Shown piece after piece: positions 32,768-42,154 of a DNA stretch of 64,000 nucleotides; the stretch's first letter is position 1; the number at the start of each line of letters is the position of its first letter. Origin of the DNA: Myxococcaceae bacterium JPH2 (GTDB lineage: Bacteria > Myxococcota > Myxococcia > Myxococcales > Myxococcaceae); assembly GCA_016458225.1 (NCBI GenBank), contig JAEMGR010000003.1, positions 744,001-808,000 of the forward strand, in the 5' to 3' direction. Made by a program: the position numbers and the translations under genes. The notes beneath the pieces are model-generated. The model made no database searches. It saw only the letters and a program-made list of their open reading frames with translations, and had not been told where the DNA came from.

Positions 32768-33736
32768 TTAATTCCCGGCCTTGAGGAAGAAGCGCACGGG
32801 GATGACCAGCTCGGCTTCGACGTAGGGCCAGGAGGTGGGCAGCGGCTCGAAGGGAGCGCAGGCATTCACCATGCGCAGGGCCTCTTCGTCGAGCAGCTCG
32901 AAGTCCGAGGACTGTGAGAGGCGTGGCATCGTGGCGAGTGTGCCGTCTCGCCGCACGGTGACTCGGATCTGGGCAATGCCTCGCATGCCCAGTCGCATCG
33001 CGGGCTCGGGATAGTGCTGCTCGCGCATCACGCGCCGCGAGAGCCGCAGGGTGTAGTCAACGATGGCCAGCCGACTGTCCGCGCCCTGCGATGATGCGCC
33101 CGCTCCTCCTGCTCCCGACGGAGAGGCACCACTGCTCGCCGCGCTGGCCGCGGATCCAACCCGCGCGGACTCCGTCGTTGAACCCGTCTGCGAGCCCGTT
33201 GCGTGCGGCGACTCCGACGGGACACCTGACGAGGGCGCGGGATCCGACACACGCAGCGGCTCGGTGGCGACGTGCAATGGCTCAGCGGATGCGATGGGAG
33301 TCGGTGCTGTCTCGGGCTGCGTGCTCGCGACGTGCGCGGGTTCGCTGGCTGTGCTGGGCTTTCGCGCGGGAGCAGGCGGTGGACTCGCGACTCGCGCGGG
33401 CTTGGGCGATGCGCTGGGCACGGCGGACTTCATCGGCTGACTGGGCGCGTGGGCGGGCGGAGACGCTGGCTGCGTGGCCGTGTCGATGGCTCCGAACCCG
33501 GTCCCTGGCGAGCCGAGATCACCTCCGGCCGTCCAGGCGATGTCCACCGCGACCGGAACGTTCAGGACCTCGCGCGGCCGTGGCAGCGCACGCGAAGGAC
33601 GGAGCGCGAGGAATCCGGCCAACAGGCCATGCAGGCCCAACGACACCCCGACGAAGACGAGCCACCGCCCCGAGCGCACGGGCGCGATGGACTGCGCCCC
33701 AGGACGAGGCTCGCTGACGGTCCCCTCCGACGTCAT
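32768..33736 (-). CDS. TonB-family energy-transducing protein
   Basis: The 322-residue product has the TonB layout: a short cytoplasmic N-terminus, one membrane anchor (WLVFVGVSLGLHGLLAGFLAL, about residues 25-45, with the His typical of TonB anchors), a long Pro/Ala/Ser-rich periplasmic spacer (about 75-225), and a C-terminal TonB domain (YPEPAMRLGMRGIAQIRVTVRRDG, then the final ELVIPVRFFL strand). It would transmit the proton gradient to outer-membrane receptors. No exbB, exbD or receptor gene is beside it. The ATG has AGGCGAGG 3 bases upstream. Confidence 0.88.
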   Translation of the reverse strand: MTSEGTVSEPRPGAQSIAPVRSGRWLVFVGVSLGLHGLLAGFLALRPSRALPRPREVLNVPVAVDIAWTAGGDLGSPGTGFGAIDTATQPASPPAHAPSQPMKSAVPSASPKPARVASPPPAPARKPSTASEPAHVASTQPETAPTPIASAEPLHVATEPLRVSDPAPSSGVPSESPHATGSQTGSTTESARVGSAASAASSGASPSGAGGAGASSQGADSRLAIVDYTLRLSRRVMREQHYPEPAMRLGMRGIAQIRVTVRRDGTLATMPRLSQSSDFELLDEEALRMVNACAPFEPLPTSWPYVEAELVIPVRFFLKAGN

Positions 33737-33882
33737 GGGCCTCGCCTGTAGTGCAAAACCGCCTGGATCCGCCACCACCCCGGGTTTCTCCCCCGCACGC
33801 CACCCACCCCGACAGAATCCATCTCCGAATCTTCTGAACACCCCTAGAAGATTCAATGACCTAGACCCAAGAATCTGGCCAG

Positions 33883-33918
33883 AATCCATTCAGCAATCCA
33901 TTCAGGACTCCATTCAGC
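33883..33918. repeat. Three 12-bp direct repeats before yjjJ
   Basis: Three head-to-tail 12-bp units, AATCCATTCAGC, AATCCATTCAGG and ACTCCATTCAGC, end 10 bases before the GTG of the kinase gene. A weaker fourth copy may precede them at 33871. The repeat stands out by its A+T content. It probably binds a regulator, perhaps the kinase's own N-terminal helix-turn-helix. Confidence 0.6.
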
Positions 33919-33928
33919 AGGTGACGTC

Positions 33929-35224
33929 GTGAGCGAACTGCTCTCGCTCCTGGTCCAACAGCCCCGCATCCAGGCCGGCGAGCTGGCTCGGCGGCTCGCC
34001 GTGTCGCAGCCCACGCTCTCCCGCCTCATCGCCAAGGCCGGCGCGCTCGTCTGCCGCATGGGGAAGGGCCGGGCCACGCGCTACGCGCACACGCGCTCGA
34101 TTCCCGGGCTCGGCAACAAGGTGCCCGTGCACGGCGTGGACGAGGCCGGCCACATCCACCGTCACGGCGAGCTGCATCTGCTCGCGAACGGCCAGCACTG
34201 GTTCGAGCACACCGACGGAACTGGCGAGTACTTCGAGGGCCTCCCGCCCTTCGTCGCCGAGATGGGGCCGCAGGGCTATCTCGGGCAGGACTTCTCGCGG
34301 CGCCACCCCGACCTGGAGTTGCCTTCGCGTCCGCTCGACTGGTCCGCGGATCAGCTCCTGCTCGCGCTGGCGCGTCGGGGTGAGGACTGCACGGGCCAGC
34401 TCATCCTCGGCGGCGAGTCCTTGAGTCGCTGGCTGGCGAGCGCACCGCTCCCCGTGGATCCCGAGCGCTACTCCGAACTCGCGCGCTCCTCGCTCGCGGT
34501 CTCGACAGGCTCCGCGGTGGGCGGCACGCAGCCCAAGTTCACCGCGTTCGTGGACGGCCGGCATGTGCTGGTGAAGTTCGCGGACACCGACCGAGGTGGC
34601 GCCGCGAGCCGCTGGCGCGACCTGCTCATCTGCGAGCACCTCGCGCTGGAGACCTTGCGCGCCGCGGGCCACGCCGTGAGCCGCTCACGCTGGATGGACG
34701 TTGGCGGCCGCCGGTTCCTCGAGGTCGAGCGCTGCGACCGCGTGGGCGACCGTGGACGGCGTCCGCTGCTCTCCCTGCGCGCGCTCACACACGCCTATGT
34801 CGGCCCGGGCCGCGACTGGACCGAGGCCGCACGTCAGCTCGTCGCCGCGCAGCGGCTAAGTGATGCGGATGCGCGAGCCGTGCGCTGGCTCGACATCTTT
34901 GGCCAGCTCATCGGGAACACGGATCGCCACCCGGGCAACCTCTCCTTCCACGTGGAGTCCCCGGGACGGTTCCGGCTCGCGCCCGCCTACGACATGCTGC
35001 CCATGGTCTTCGCGCCCGTGGGGGCGAGCCTCGTCAAACGCGACTTCGAGCCGCAGCCGCCCTCCGCCGCCACGCTCGATGTCTGGGCCGATGCGGGCCG
35101 ACACGCCCTGGCCTACTGGACCCGGCTCACGCGCACACCCGACCTGAGCGCTGGGTTCCGCGAGCGCTGTGCTCGCAGCCGTGACGCCGTGGAGTTCCTG
35201 CTCGCTCGCGTGCCCGTGCGGTGA
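33929..35224 (+). CDS. yjjJ: HipA-family kinase, YjjJ type
   Basis: The 431-residue product joins an N-terminal helix-turn-helix (about residues 15-40, LARRLAVSQPTLSRLIAKAG) to a HipA-like serine/threonine kinase. Kinase motifs: the GGTQPKF ATP loop (about residue 193), the catalytic loop IGNTDRHPGN with Asp332, and the metal-binding Asp355 in PAYDML. This is the plan of E. coli YjjJ, a HipA-type toxin with no separate HipB antitoxin, in which the fused DNA-binding domain may replace HipB. Direct repeats lie immediately upstream. It is a single gene, convergent with capA with no gap. Targets are unknown. Confidence 0.9.
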   Translation: MSELLSLLVQQPRIQAGELARRLAVSQPTLSRLIAKAGALVCRMGKGRATRYAHTRSIPGLGNKVPVHGVDEAGHIHRHGELHLLANGQHWFEHTDGTGEYFEGLPPFVAEMGPQGYLGQDFSRRHPDLELPSRPLDWSADQLLLALARRGEDCTGQLILGGESLSRWLASAPLPVDPERYSELARSSLAVSTGSAVGGTQPKFTAFVDGRHVLVKFADTDRGGAASRWRDLLICEHLALETLRAAGHAVSRSRWMDVGGRRFLEVERCDRVGDRGRRPLLSLRALTHAYVGPGRDWTEAARQLVAAQRLSDADARAVRWLDIFGQLIGNTDRHPGNLSFHVESPGRFRLAPAYDMLPMVFAPVGASLVKRDFEPQPPSAATLDVWADAGRHALAYWTRLTRTPDLSAGFRERCARSRDAVEFLLARVPVR

Positions 35225-36559
35225 TCAGGGCCGCGACTGCGCGGTCACCGAGGGCGGCGCATCGGCCGAGGCATGGCGGCGACGCAGCCCGGGCAGCGCC
35301 ACCTCGAAGCCCTCGGGCAGCATGCGCAGGATGCGCTCGCGTCGGAAGCGCGACTGAGCCAGGCGCTGCTCCAGCTCCGCCTTCTCCACCCGCGCTTCCT
35401 TGCTCGGAGTCTCCGCGCGCGCGGCGAGCGTCGCCAGCCGCTCGGACACCGCCTCCACCTCGCGGTCGATGAGCACGGGCTGGATGTTCCGCGCCTCGGC
35501 GCGCTTGCGCCCCACCGCGTTGTTCTCAATCCACACCGGCAGGACCTCCACGTCCGCCAACCCCACGGGCGCTCCTTCCGAGGGACGCACCACGGAGACG
35601 CGCAGGAGCATCGAGTCCCGCTTGTCCCCTTCCTTGCCCGCCTTGCCCGGCGCGTGGCTGTAGAAGCGCCCTTGGTTCGCCACCAGGTTGCCCAGCGAGT
35701 ACGCGATGAACGCCTTGCGGCCCGAGGTCGTGGTGTACGCCTCCAGCGGCTGGAGCACATGCGGGTGGTGGCCGATGATGGCGAACGCGCCCGCGTCCAG
35801 CAGCGCGCGGCCCAGGGCCCGGTCCTCGGGGTGCGGCGTGTCCGAGTACTCGGTGCCCCAGTGCACCATCACGAACAGCGCGTCGCACTTCGCGGCCGCC
35901 GCGCGCACCTGCTCCGTGGCCTCCTCCGTGGTGAGCCCTCGGTGCATGCGGTGCACCGCGTAGGGCACGAAGGCCACGTGCGGGGCCTCCGCGTCCTTCG
36001 GGTTGCTGAAGCCATTCAGCCACCGCGTGAAGGACAGGAAGCCCAGCCGCACGCCGTTCACGTCGCGATACACCGGCGCCCACGCGGCGGTGCGCGTCGT
36101 CCCCGTGCCCGTGTGCTGGATGCCCGTGGCGTCCAGATGCTTCAGGGTCTCCACCAGTCCCTCGGGGCGCTGGTCCCTCGCGTGGTTGTTGCCCGTGGAC
36201 ACCACCTTCACGCCCGCGCCCGCCAGCGCGCGCACCAGGTCCGAGGGCGCGTTGAACAGCAGCTCCCGCGTGATGGCCTTGCGGTTGTCCGTGACGGGCG
36301 TCTCCAGGTTCACCACGCCCACGTCCGCGGTGCGCAGCACGTCCGCCACCGGGCCGAAGAGGTGGTCCCACCCGCCGTGGTTGAGCGACAGCGCCGCGCC
36401 TCCCTCGGGAGGAACCGCGCCCAGGCGCGCGTGCTCCTGGGCGACCGTCTTCACCTCACCGTGTGGAATCACGTCCCCGCCGAAAACGAGCTCCACCTGG
36501 ACAGGAGACGCGGCGCACAGCAGGGGCACGAGCCACAACACGGACGAGGTCACGAACAC
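35225..36559 (-). CDS. CapA-family metallophosphatase-like protein
   Basis: The 444-residue product has a signal peptide (LWLVPLLCAASP) and the full set of CapA/PGA_cap motifs of the calcineurin-like fold: GGDV, VNLETP, STGNNHARD, MVHWGTEY and GHHPHVLQ. CapA takes part in poly-gamma-glutamate capsule synthesis in Bacillus, but no capBC genes are here, so the role is probably different; related stand-alone proteins are common in bacteria. A coiled, charged C-terminal region follows (about residues 365-425). It starts with GTG. Confidence 0.85.
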   Translation of the reverse strand: MFVTSSVLWLVPLLCAASPVQVELVFGGDVIPHGEVKTVAQEHARLGAVPPEGGAALSLNHGGWDHLFGPVADVLRTADVGVVNLETPVTDNRKAITRELLFNAPSDLVRALAGAGVKVVSTGNNHARDQRPEGLVETLKHLDATGIQHTGTGTTRTAAWAPVYRDVNGVRLGFLSFTRWLNGFSNPKDAEAPHVAFVPYAVHRMHRGLTTEEATEQVRAAAAKCDALFVMVHWGTEYSDTPHPEDRALGRALLDAGAFAIIGHHPHVLQPLEAYTTTSGRKAFIAYSLGNLVANQGRFYSHAPGKAGKEGDKRDSMLLRVSVVRPSEGAPVGLADVEVLPVWIENNAVGRKRAEARNIQPVLIDREVEAVSERLATLAARAETPSKEARVEKAELEQRLAQSRFRRERILRMLPEGFEVALPGLRRRHASADAPPSVTAQSRP

Positions 36560-36600
36560 ACTCTAGCCTCGGGCCTCGCCCCCACTGGCATCCGCGTCAC

Positions 36601-37236
36601 CTACTTCGTGCCGAAGAGGCGATCTCCCGCGTCGCCCAGGCCGGGCAGGATATAGCCGTGCTCGTCCAGCCGCTCGTCGATGGCGGCGGTGAAGACATGC
36701 ACGTCCGGGTGATGTTCGCGCAGGTTGGTCAGTCCCTCGGGACACGCCAGCAGACACACGAAGCGCAGGCTGCCGGGGCGGCTGCGCTTCACGCGCTGGA
36801 GCGCCGCCACCGCCGAGTTGCCCGTGGCCAGCATCGGGTCACAGACGATGACGTCGCGGTCCGCCAGGTTCGCCGGAACCTTGTAGTAGTACTCCACCGC
36901 GTCGAGCGTCTCGGGGTCGCGGTACAGGCCGATGTGCCCCATGCGCGCCGACGGCACGAGCTGGAGCATCCCGTCCACGATGCCCTGGCCCGCGCGAAGG
37001 ATGGGCACCAGCACCAGCTTCTTGCCATCCAGCAGCGGCGCCCGCGTCTTCGCCATGGGCGTCTGGATCTCCTCCTCGCGCAGCTTCAGGTCCCGCATCG
37101 CCTCGTAGCCGAGCAGGAGCGAGATCTCCTGGAGCAGCGCCCGGAACGACGCGGTGCTCGTGTCCGCGCGCCGCATCAACGTCAGCTTGTGCTTCACCAG
37201 CGGGTGGTCCACCACGGTGCAGTTCGGAAATGCCAT
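36601..37236 (-). CDS. upp: Uracil phosphoribosyltransferase
   Basis: The 211-residue enzyme converts uracil and PRPP to UMP. Signatures: the PRPP-binding loop [23 protein letters not shown], and the C-terminal uracil-site [18 protein letters not shown] stands 4 bases before the ATG, which defines this start; a long frame open upstream is not coding because DUF1688 occupies that stretch in another frame. It is the last gene of the uracil-catabolism set, 20 bp after the URC4 gene. In the URC pathway of yeasts, this activity is the first step, which suggests that its role here is partly catabolic rather than only salvage. Confidence 0.96.
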   Translation of the reverse strand: MAFPNCTVVDHPLVKHKLTLMRRADTSTASFRALLQEISLLLGYEAMRDLKLREEEIQTPMAKTRAPLLDGKKLVLVPILRAGQGIVDGMLQLVPSARMGHIGLYRDPETLDAVEYYYKVPANLADRDVIVCDPMLATGNSAVAALQRVKRSRPGSLRFVCLLACPEGLTNLREHHPDVHVFTAAIDERLDEHGYILPGLGDAGDRLFGTK

Positions 37237-37256
37237 GCGCCCTCCCTCACTTGGTT

Positions 37257-38466
37257 TCAGAACACGGTCCCGTCGCTCTCCACGCGGATGGGAGGCACGC
37301 CCCCCGCCCGCTTCTCCGCCGCCACCTGGCGGCCCGCCGTCCACGTCCCGCCTTGGAGAACCTTCGCCAGCGGCAGCTCCTCCGCGCTCAAGCCCAGCCG
37401 GCCGCGCACCAGCGCCGCCACCCGGTCCAGCAGCGCCACCGTCAACGCGCGCCACTCCACGATGGGCTCGTCCGCCGGTGAGAAGACATCCGTGAAGAGC
37501 CGCGTCTCGTAGGGCACCAGCACGCCCAGGTCCACGAAGAGCCCGCCGTTGCGGTACTCGGGCAGCCCCGTGAGCGCGTCCAGCTCCGTCACGCCCACGC
37601 CCGCCTCGTTCAGCGGCTCCATCAGAGAGTACGCCAGCCACTGGGACAACTTGTGGAAGGGCACCAGCGCGTCCGCGCTCTCCACGGGCCCCAGGGACGA
37701 GTGCGGCCACACATCGCCCAGGTTCACCGCGTCCACCATCACGCGCCCTGGCCAGATGGGGCCCAGCACCTCCAGCACCGTGCCCAGCACCTCCGCGGCG
37801 CGCACGCTGCGGCGATGGGCCGCGAGCATGTCGAACATCGCCCCCGGCCGAGGCAGCGCGCGCGACACGCCGTGCAAGAGGTGCAGCCGGCCCTCCAGGC
37901 CATGGAGCGGGTTGTCCTCCGTCACCTGGAGACCCTGGCCCAGCGACTCGCGCGTGAGCCGTCCCAGCGCCTCGGCATCGGCGCGCAGCGGGCGGTCCGG
38001 GTCGGACGAGAACAGCCCCGACATGAACATGCGCAGGCTGGCCACCGCCAACCCCTCCGAGCGGACATACGTGCCGCCGCCCTGCTCGCGGTAGCGCCAC
38101 GCCGGCCCGCTACCCGCGTCCAAGAGCACGCTCACCACCACCAGGTCCAGCTTCGCGCGGGCGCGCTCCTCGGGAGACAGCTTCGCCAGCCGCGCCTCCA
38201 GCTCCGCGAGCCGAGGCACCCCACCCGCGTCGAAGTGACGCCAGCGGCTGTGCACGGGGATGTCCAGCGTGGGGTAGGCCTCGCGCGTCACCGCCAGCAC
38301 GCGGTCCACCACCGCGGGCAGGCGCGAGGGCTCCACGCGGAAGTGCGGCAGCCGCCCCGCCAGTCCCAGGTCCAGCATCTGGTGGCAGCGCTCGCGGATG
38401 GCGGCGGGGCTGCGCAGCCACGCCACCGTGGGGGACACGTCCGGCCGTGCACGCGGGGTCGTCTCG

Positions 38467-38474
<8 letters not shown>
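37257..38474 (-). CDS. URC4/Urg3-family protein (DUF1688)
   Basis: The 405-residue product matches the DUF1688 family, known from yeast URC4 and fungal Urg3, which is needed for uracil breakdown by the URC route. The exact reaction is not known to me. Recognisable blocks include [17 protein letters not shown] near the N-terminus, [11 protein letters not shown] (about residue 77) and the late [14 protein letters not shown] region. ATG 38474 overlaps the upstream URC1 gene by 8 bp and has AAGGGG at 9-10 bases; GTG 38483 is the alternative. Genes for URC1, URC4 and Upp in one row are strong evidence for the pathway. Confidence 0.9.
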
Positions 38475-39720
<1,246 letters not shown>

Positions 39721-39787
39721 GGGTGCGCCCTCCTTCTCGGGCGCGGGACATGAATGTGCGAGGAAGCGCGACGAGGAGAGGACGGCG

Positions 39788-41272
39788 TCAGCTCATCCAC
39801 GAGCCGTCGGTGCGCGCGGTCCACTTGCGCGTCACCTTCTTGAGCTGGGTCCAGAAGTCGAGGCTGGAGGGTCCGGTGATGTCGCCGTGGCCGAACTTCG
39901 AGTCGCCCGTGCCGCCAAAGGAGAACGGCTCGCGCGGCACCGGCACGCCCACGTTGATGCCCACCATGCCCGCGCGCGCGCCCTCCACCACCGCCTGCGC
40001 CACCGCGCCGTTGGTGGTGAAGACAGACGCCGCGTTCCCATAGGGAGACGCGTTCTCCAACGCCAACGCCGCGGACAGCGTGGGCACGCGGATGATGGAC
40101 AGCACCGGCCCGAACAGCTCGCGCCGCGCGGCCTCCATCTCCGGCAGCACCCCATCCAGAATCGTGGGCCCCAGCCAGTTGCCGCCCGCCCAGCCCTCCC
40201 CCGCGGGGCGCTTGCCTCGCCCGTCCAACAGCACGCGCGCGCCCTCCTCCTTCGCCCGAGCGATGGCCGTCTCCAAGCGGTCCACCGCGCCTCGGTCGAT
40301 GAGCGCGCCCATGCCCGGCCCCAGCTCCAACCGCGACGCGCGCTGGACGATGTCCTCCACCAGCGGCTGCACATCCCCCACCGCGAGCAGCACGCTCGCC
40401 GCCATGCACCGCTGTCCAGCGCAGCCCGTGAACGAGTCCACCACCGCCTGCGGCGTCAGCGAGGGATCCGCGTCCGGCACGACGATGAGGTGGTTCTTCG
40501 CGCTGCCCAACGCGAGCACGCGCTTCCCCCGCTTGCCCCCTTCCGCGTACAGGTGCCGCGCCACCGCGGAGGAGCCCACGAAGGCCAGCGCCTGCACGTC
40601 CGGATGCGCCACCAGCGCGTCCACGGCCTCGCGCCCGCCGTGCACCACGGAGAACACGCCCGCGGGATAGCCCGCCTCCACCATCAACTCCCCCAGCGCG
40701 CACGCCGTCAGCGGCACCTTCTCCGAGGGCTTGAGGATGAAGGCATTGCCCAACGTCACCGCGATGGGGAACAGCCACATCGGGACCATGGCGGGGAAGT
40801 TGAAAGGCGTGACGCCCGCCACGATTCCCAATGGCTCACGTCGGAACTCACACGTGACGCCCCGGCTGACCTCCATGTGCCCACCGCTGTCCAGGTTCTG
40901 CAACGACAGCGCGAAATCACATACCTCCAGGCCCTTGAGGATTCCGGCGCGGGCCTCGCCCACCGTCTTGCCCGCCTCGGCCGCGGCGAGGTGCGCCAGC
41001 CGCCCCGCCTGGGCCTCCAGCAGCGTGCGGAAGCGCAAGAGGTGCTGGGTGCGCTCGCGCAGCGACGTGGCCCGCCACTGCGCCGCCCCGGGCTTCGCGG
41101 CCTCCACCGCCTGCGAGACACCGCTGGCAGGCGTCAGCGGCACCCTGCCAATCAGGGCGCCCGTGTAGGGACTGCGGACCTCCAGCGACGTGGCGCCCAC
41201 CGGCTCCAGCCACTCGCCCCCCACCAGGTTGCGACAGGTGATGATGCTCTCGGGAAACTCGACGAAGGACAC
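39788..41272 (-). CDS. mmsA: CoA-acylating (methyl)malonate-semialdehyde dehydrogenase
   Basis: The 494-residue enzyme is an aldehyde dehydrogenase of the MmsA subfamily, which oxidises malonate or methylmalonate semialdehyde to acetyl-CoA or propionyl-CoA. Signatures: TPFNFPAMVPMWLFPIA, the cofactor block FVGSSAVA, and the catalytic Cys289 in GCAGQRCMA. It is the first gene of the leftward uracil set. Uracil degradation leaves a C3 semialdehyde or 3-hydroxypropionate, so the enzyme fits as the final step; valine breakdown is the other known use. An inverted repeat 26 bases upstream may be an operator for the set. Confidence 0.92.
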   Translation of the reverse strand: MSFVEFPESIITCRNLVGGEWLEPVGATSLEVRSPYTGALIGRVPLTPASGVSQAVEAAKPGAAQWRATSLRERTQHLLRFRTLLEAQAGRLAHLAAAEAGKTVGEARAGILKGLEVCDFALSLQNLDSGGHMEVSRGVTCEFRREPLGIVAGVTPFNFPAMVPMWLFPIAVTLGNAFILKPSEKVPLTACALGELMVEAGYPAGVFSVVHGGREAVDALVAHPDVQALAFVGSSAVARHLYAEGGKRGKRVLALGSAKNHLIVVPDADPSLTPQAVVDSFTGCAGQRCMAASVLLAVGDVQPLVEDIVQRASRLELGPGMGALIDRGAVDRLETAIARAKEEGARVLLDGRGKRPAGEGWAGGNWLGPTILDGVLPEMEAARRELFGPVLSIIRVPTLSAALALENASPYGNAASVFTTNGAVAQAVVEGARAGMVGINVGVPVPREPFSFGGTGDSKFGHGDITGPSSLDFWTQLKKVTRKWTARTDGSWMS

Positions 41273-41297
41273 GCGCGCACCCCCCTGGTGTTGCGTG

Positions 41298-41316
41298 ACG
41301 ATGTGCGATTCATCGT
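41298..41316. promoter_or_regulatory. Inverted repeat upstream of the uracil-catabolism genes
   Basis: ACGATG-TGCGATT-CATCGT has perfect 6-bp arms and lies 26 bases before the start of the dehydrogenase gene. It is a candidate operator. It does not resemble the RutR box known from Rut-pathway control. Confidence 0.4.
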
Positions 41317-41481
41317 AGTCGAGTTCACGGACAGCACCGCAACTCAGGCCAATGACGCGATGTCAGCGAATGGGCCTAACGCTGTGTGCCGTGGGTCAAC
41401 CGGTGTCGGAAAGACGACCTCGCGGGAGGGGCTTCCGAGAGGCGCGACGCGTCATCCGCGTCGAAGGCGCGCGCGGGCCAT

Positions 41482-41497
41482 GCGACGCATGCGTCGC
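41482..41497. repeat. 16-bp perfect palindrome in the intergenic region
   Basis: GCGACGCATGCGTCGC is its own reverse complement. It lies 26 bases after the stop of the small helical protein gene and 210 bases before the dehydrogenase start. It may be a protein site; as a hairpin it would have no loop of usable size, so it is unlikely to be a strong terminator. Confidence 0.45.
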
Positions 41498-41522
41498 GTC
41501 GCCGGCTTGCCGCGCGGCGGCA

Positions 41523-41963
41523 TCACGCCAGGACAAGCATGCGCTGGTGCCGCTCGGAGAGGGACGCGGTGTCCACGATGACACGCAGCTCGGCGATGGC
41601 CGTGGCGTCCGCGGTGTCTGGATTGAGGCCGAGCGTCATCGCCTCCAGGTACAGCTCCAGGGACAGCAGGAAGCGCGAGTCGGCGGTGAGCGGATCGCCC
41701 TGCGCCTTCATCAGCTCGCCGTCCTCGCGCACGAGCATCGCGAGCATCTTCACGCGCGTGGGCGTGCCCAGCAGCCGCGAGGTGGACTCGGCGTCCGCCA
41801 TGAGGAGCGTGCTGTACTCCATGCCCAGCGTGGACAGTGCCGTCTCACGAATGGCCTTGAGCGAGTCACTGAACCGGTGCTCCCGCCGGGCTTTGATGAG
41901 GCTGGTGAGCGCCTCGACGAACTGCTCCAGGGTGCGCTCGATGAAGTCCTTGCGGATGGACAT
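41523..41963 (-). CDS. Small all-helical cytoplasmic protein
   Basis: The 146-residue product is predicted to be all helical, with regular Leu heptads (FIERTLEQFVEALTSLIKARRE at the start, then LLSLELYLEAMTLGL) and no signal peptide. The helical-hairpin pattern resembles tetratricopeptide-like or DUF6483-type proteins, but I cannot name the family with confidence. It is divergent from the fused TssB/TssC-like gene, 191 bp away. Confidence 0.7.
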   Translation of the reverse strand: MSIRKDFIERTLEQFVEALTSLIKARREHRFSDSLKAIRETALSTLGMEYSTLLMADAESTSRLLGTPTRVKMLAMLVREDGELMKAQGDPLTADSRFLLSLELYLEAMTLGLNPDTADATAIAELRVIVDTASLSERHQRMLVLA

Positions 41964-42154
41964 GGTCTTTCCAGGCTACTGGGGCCTCATCCCGCGCGCA
42001 CCTTTCCCACCCGGAAGTATTGCGCGTGAGGCCATCCGGGGCCTCCTTGGCTTTTCTCGGATTCACATCTCCCAAGGAATCCTGCGCCCACGGACGACGC
42101 GGGTCTGGTGCTCGGGGTAACGTGCGCGGACCAATCCAGTTGGGGGGAGTCGAG

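Noticed and set aside
30318-32771. 817-codon frame opposite the M19-like gene
   Set aside because: It is an antisense frame produced by high G+C third positions; the minus strand has a signal peptide, lipobox and family motifs.
33474-33932. Frame ending in SIQQSIQDSIQQ, as if the 12-bp repeats encoded a repeated peptide
   Set aside because: Most of the frame is antisense to the TonB-like gene; the repeats fit better as DNA sites before yjjJ.
37237-38100. N-terminal extension of the uracil phosphoribosyltransferase
   Set aside because: The extension is low-complexity and overlaps DUF1688 coding in another frame; the short form has a good ribosome binding site and normal length.
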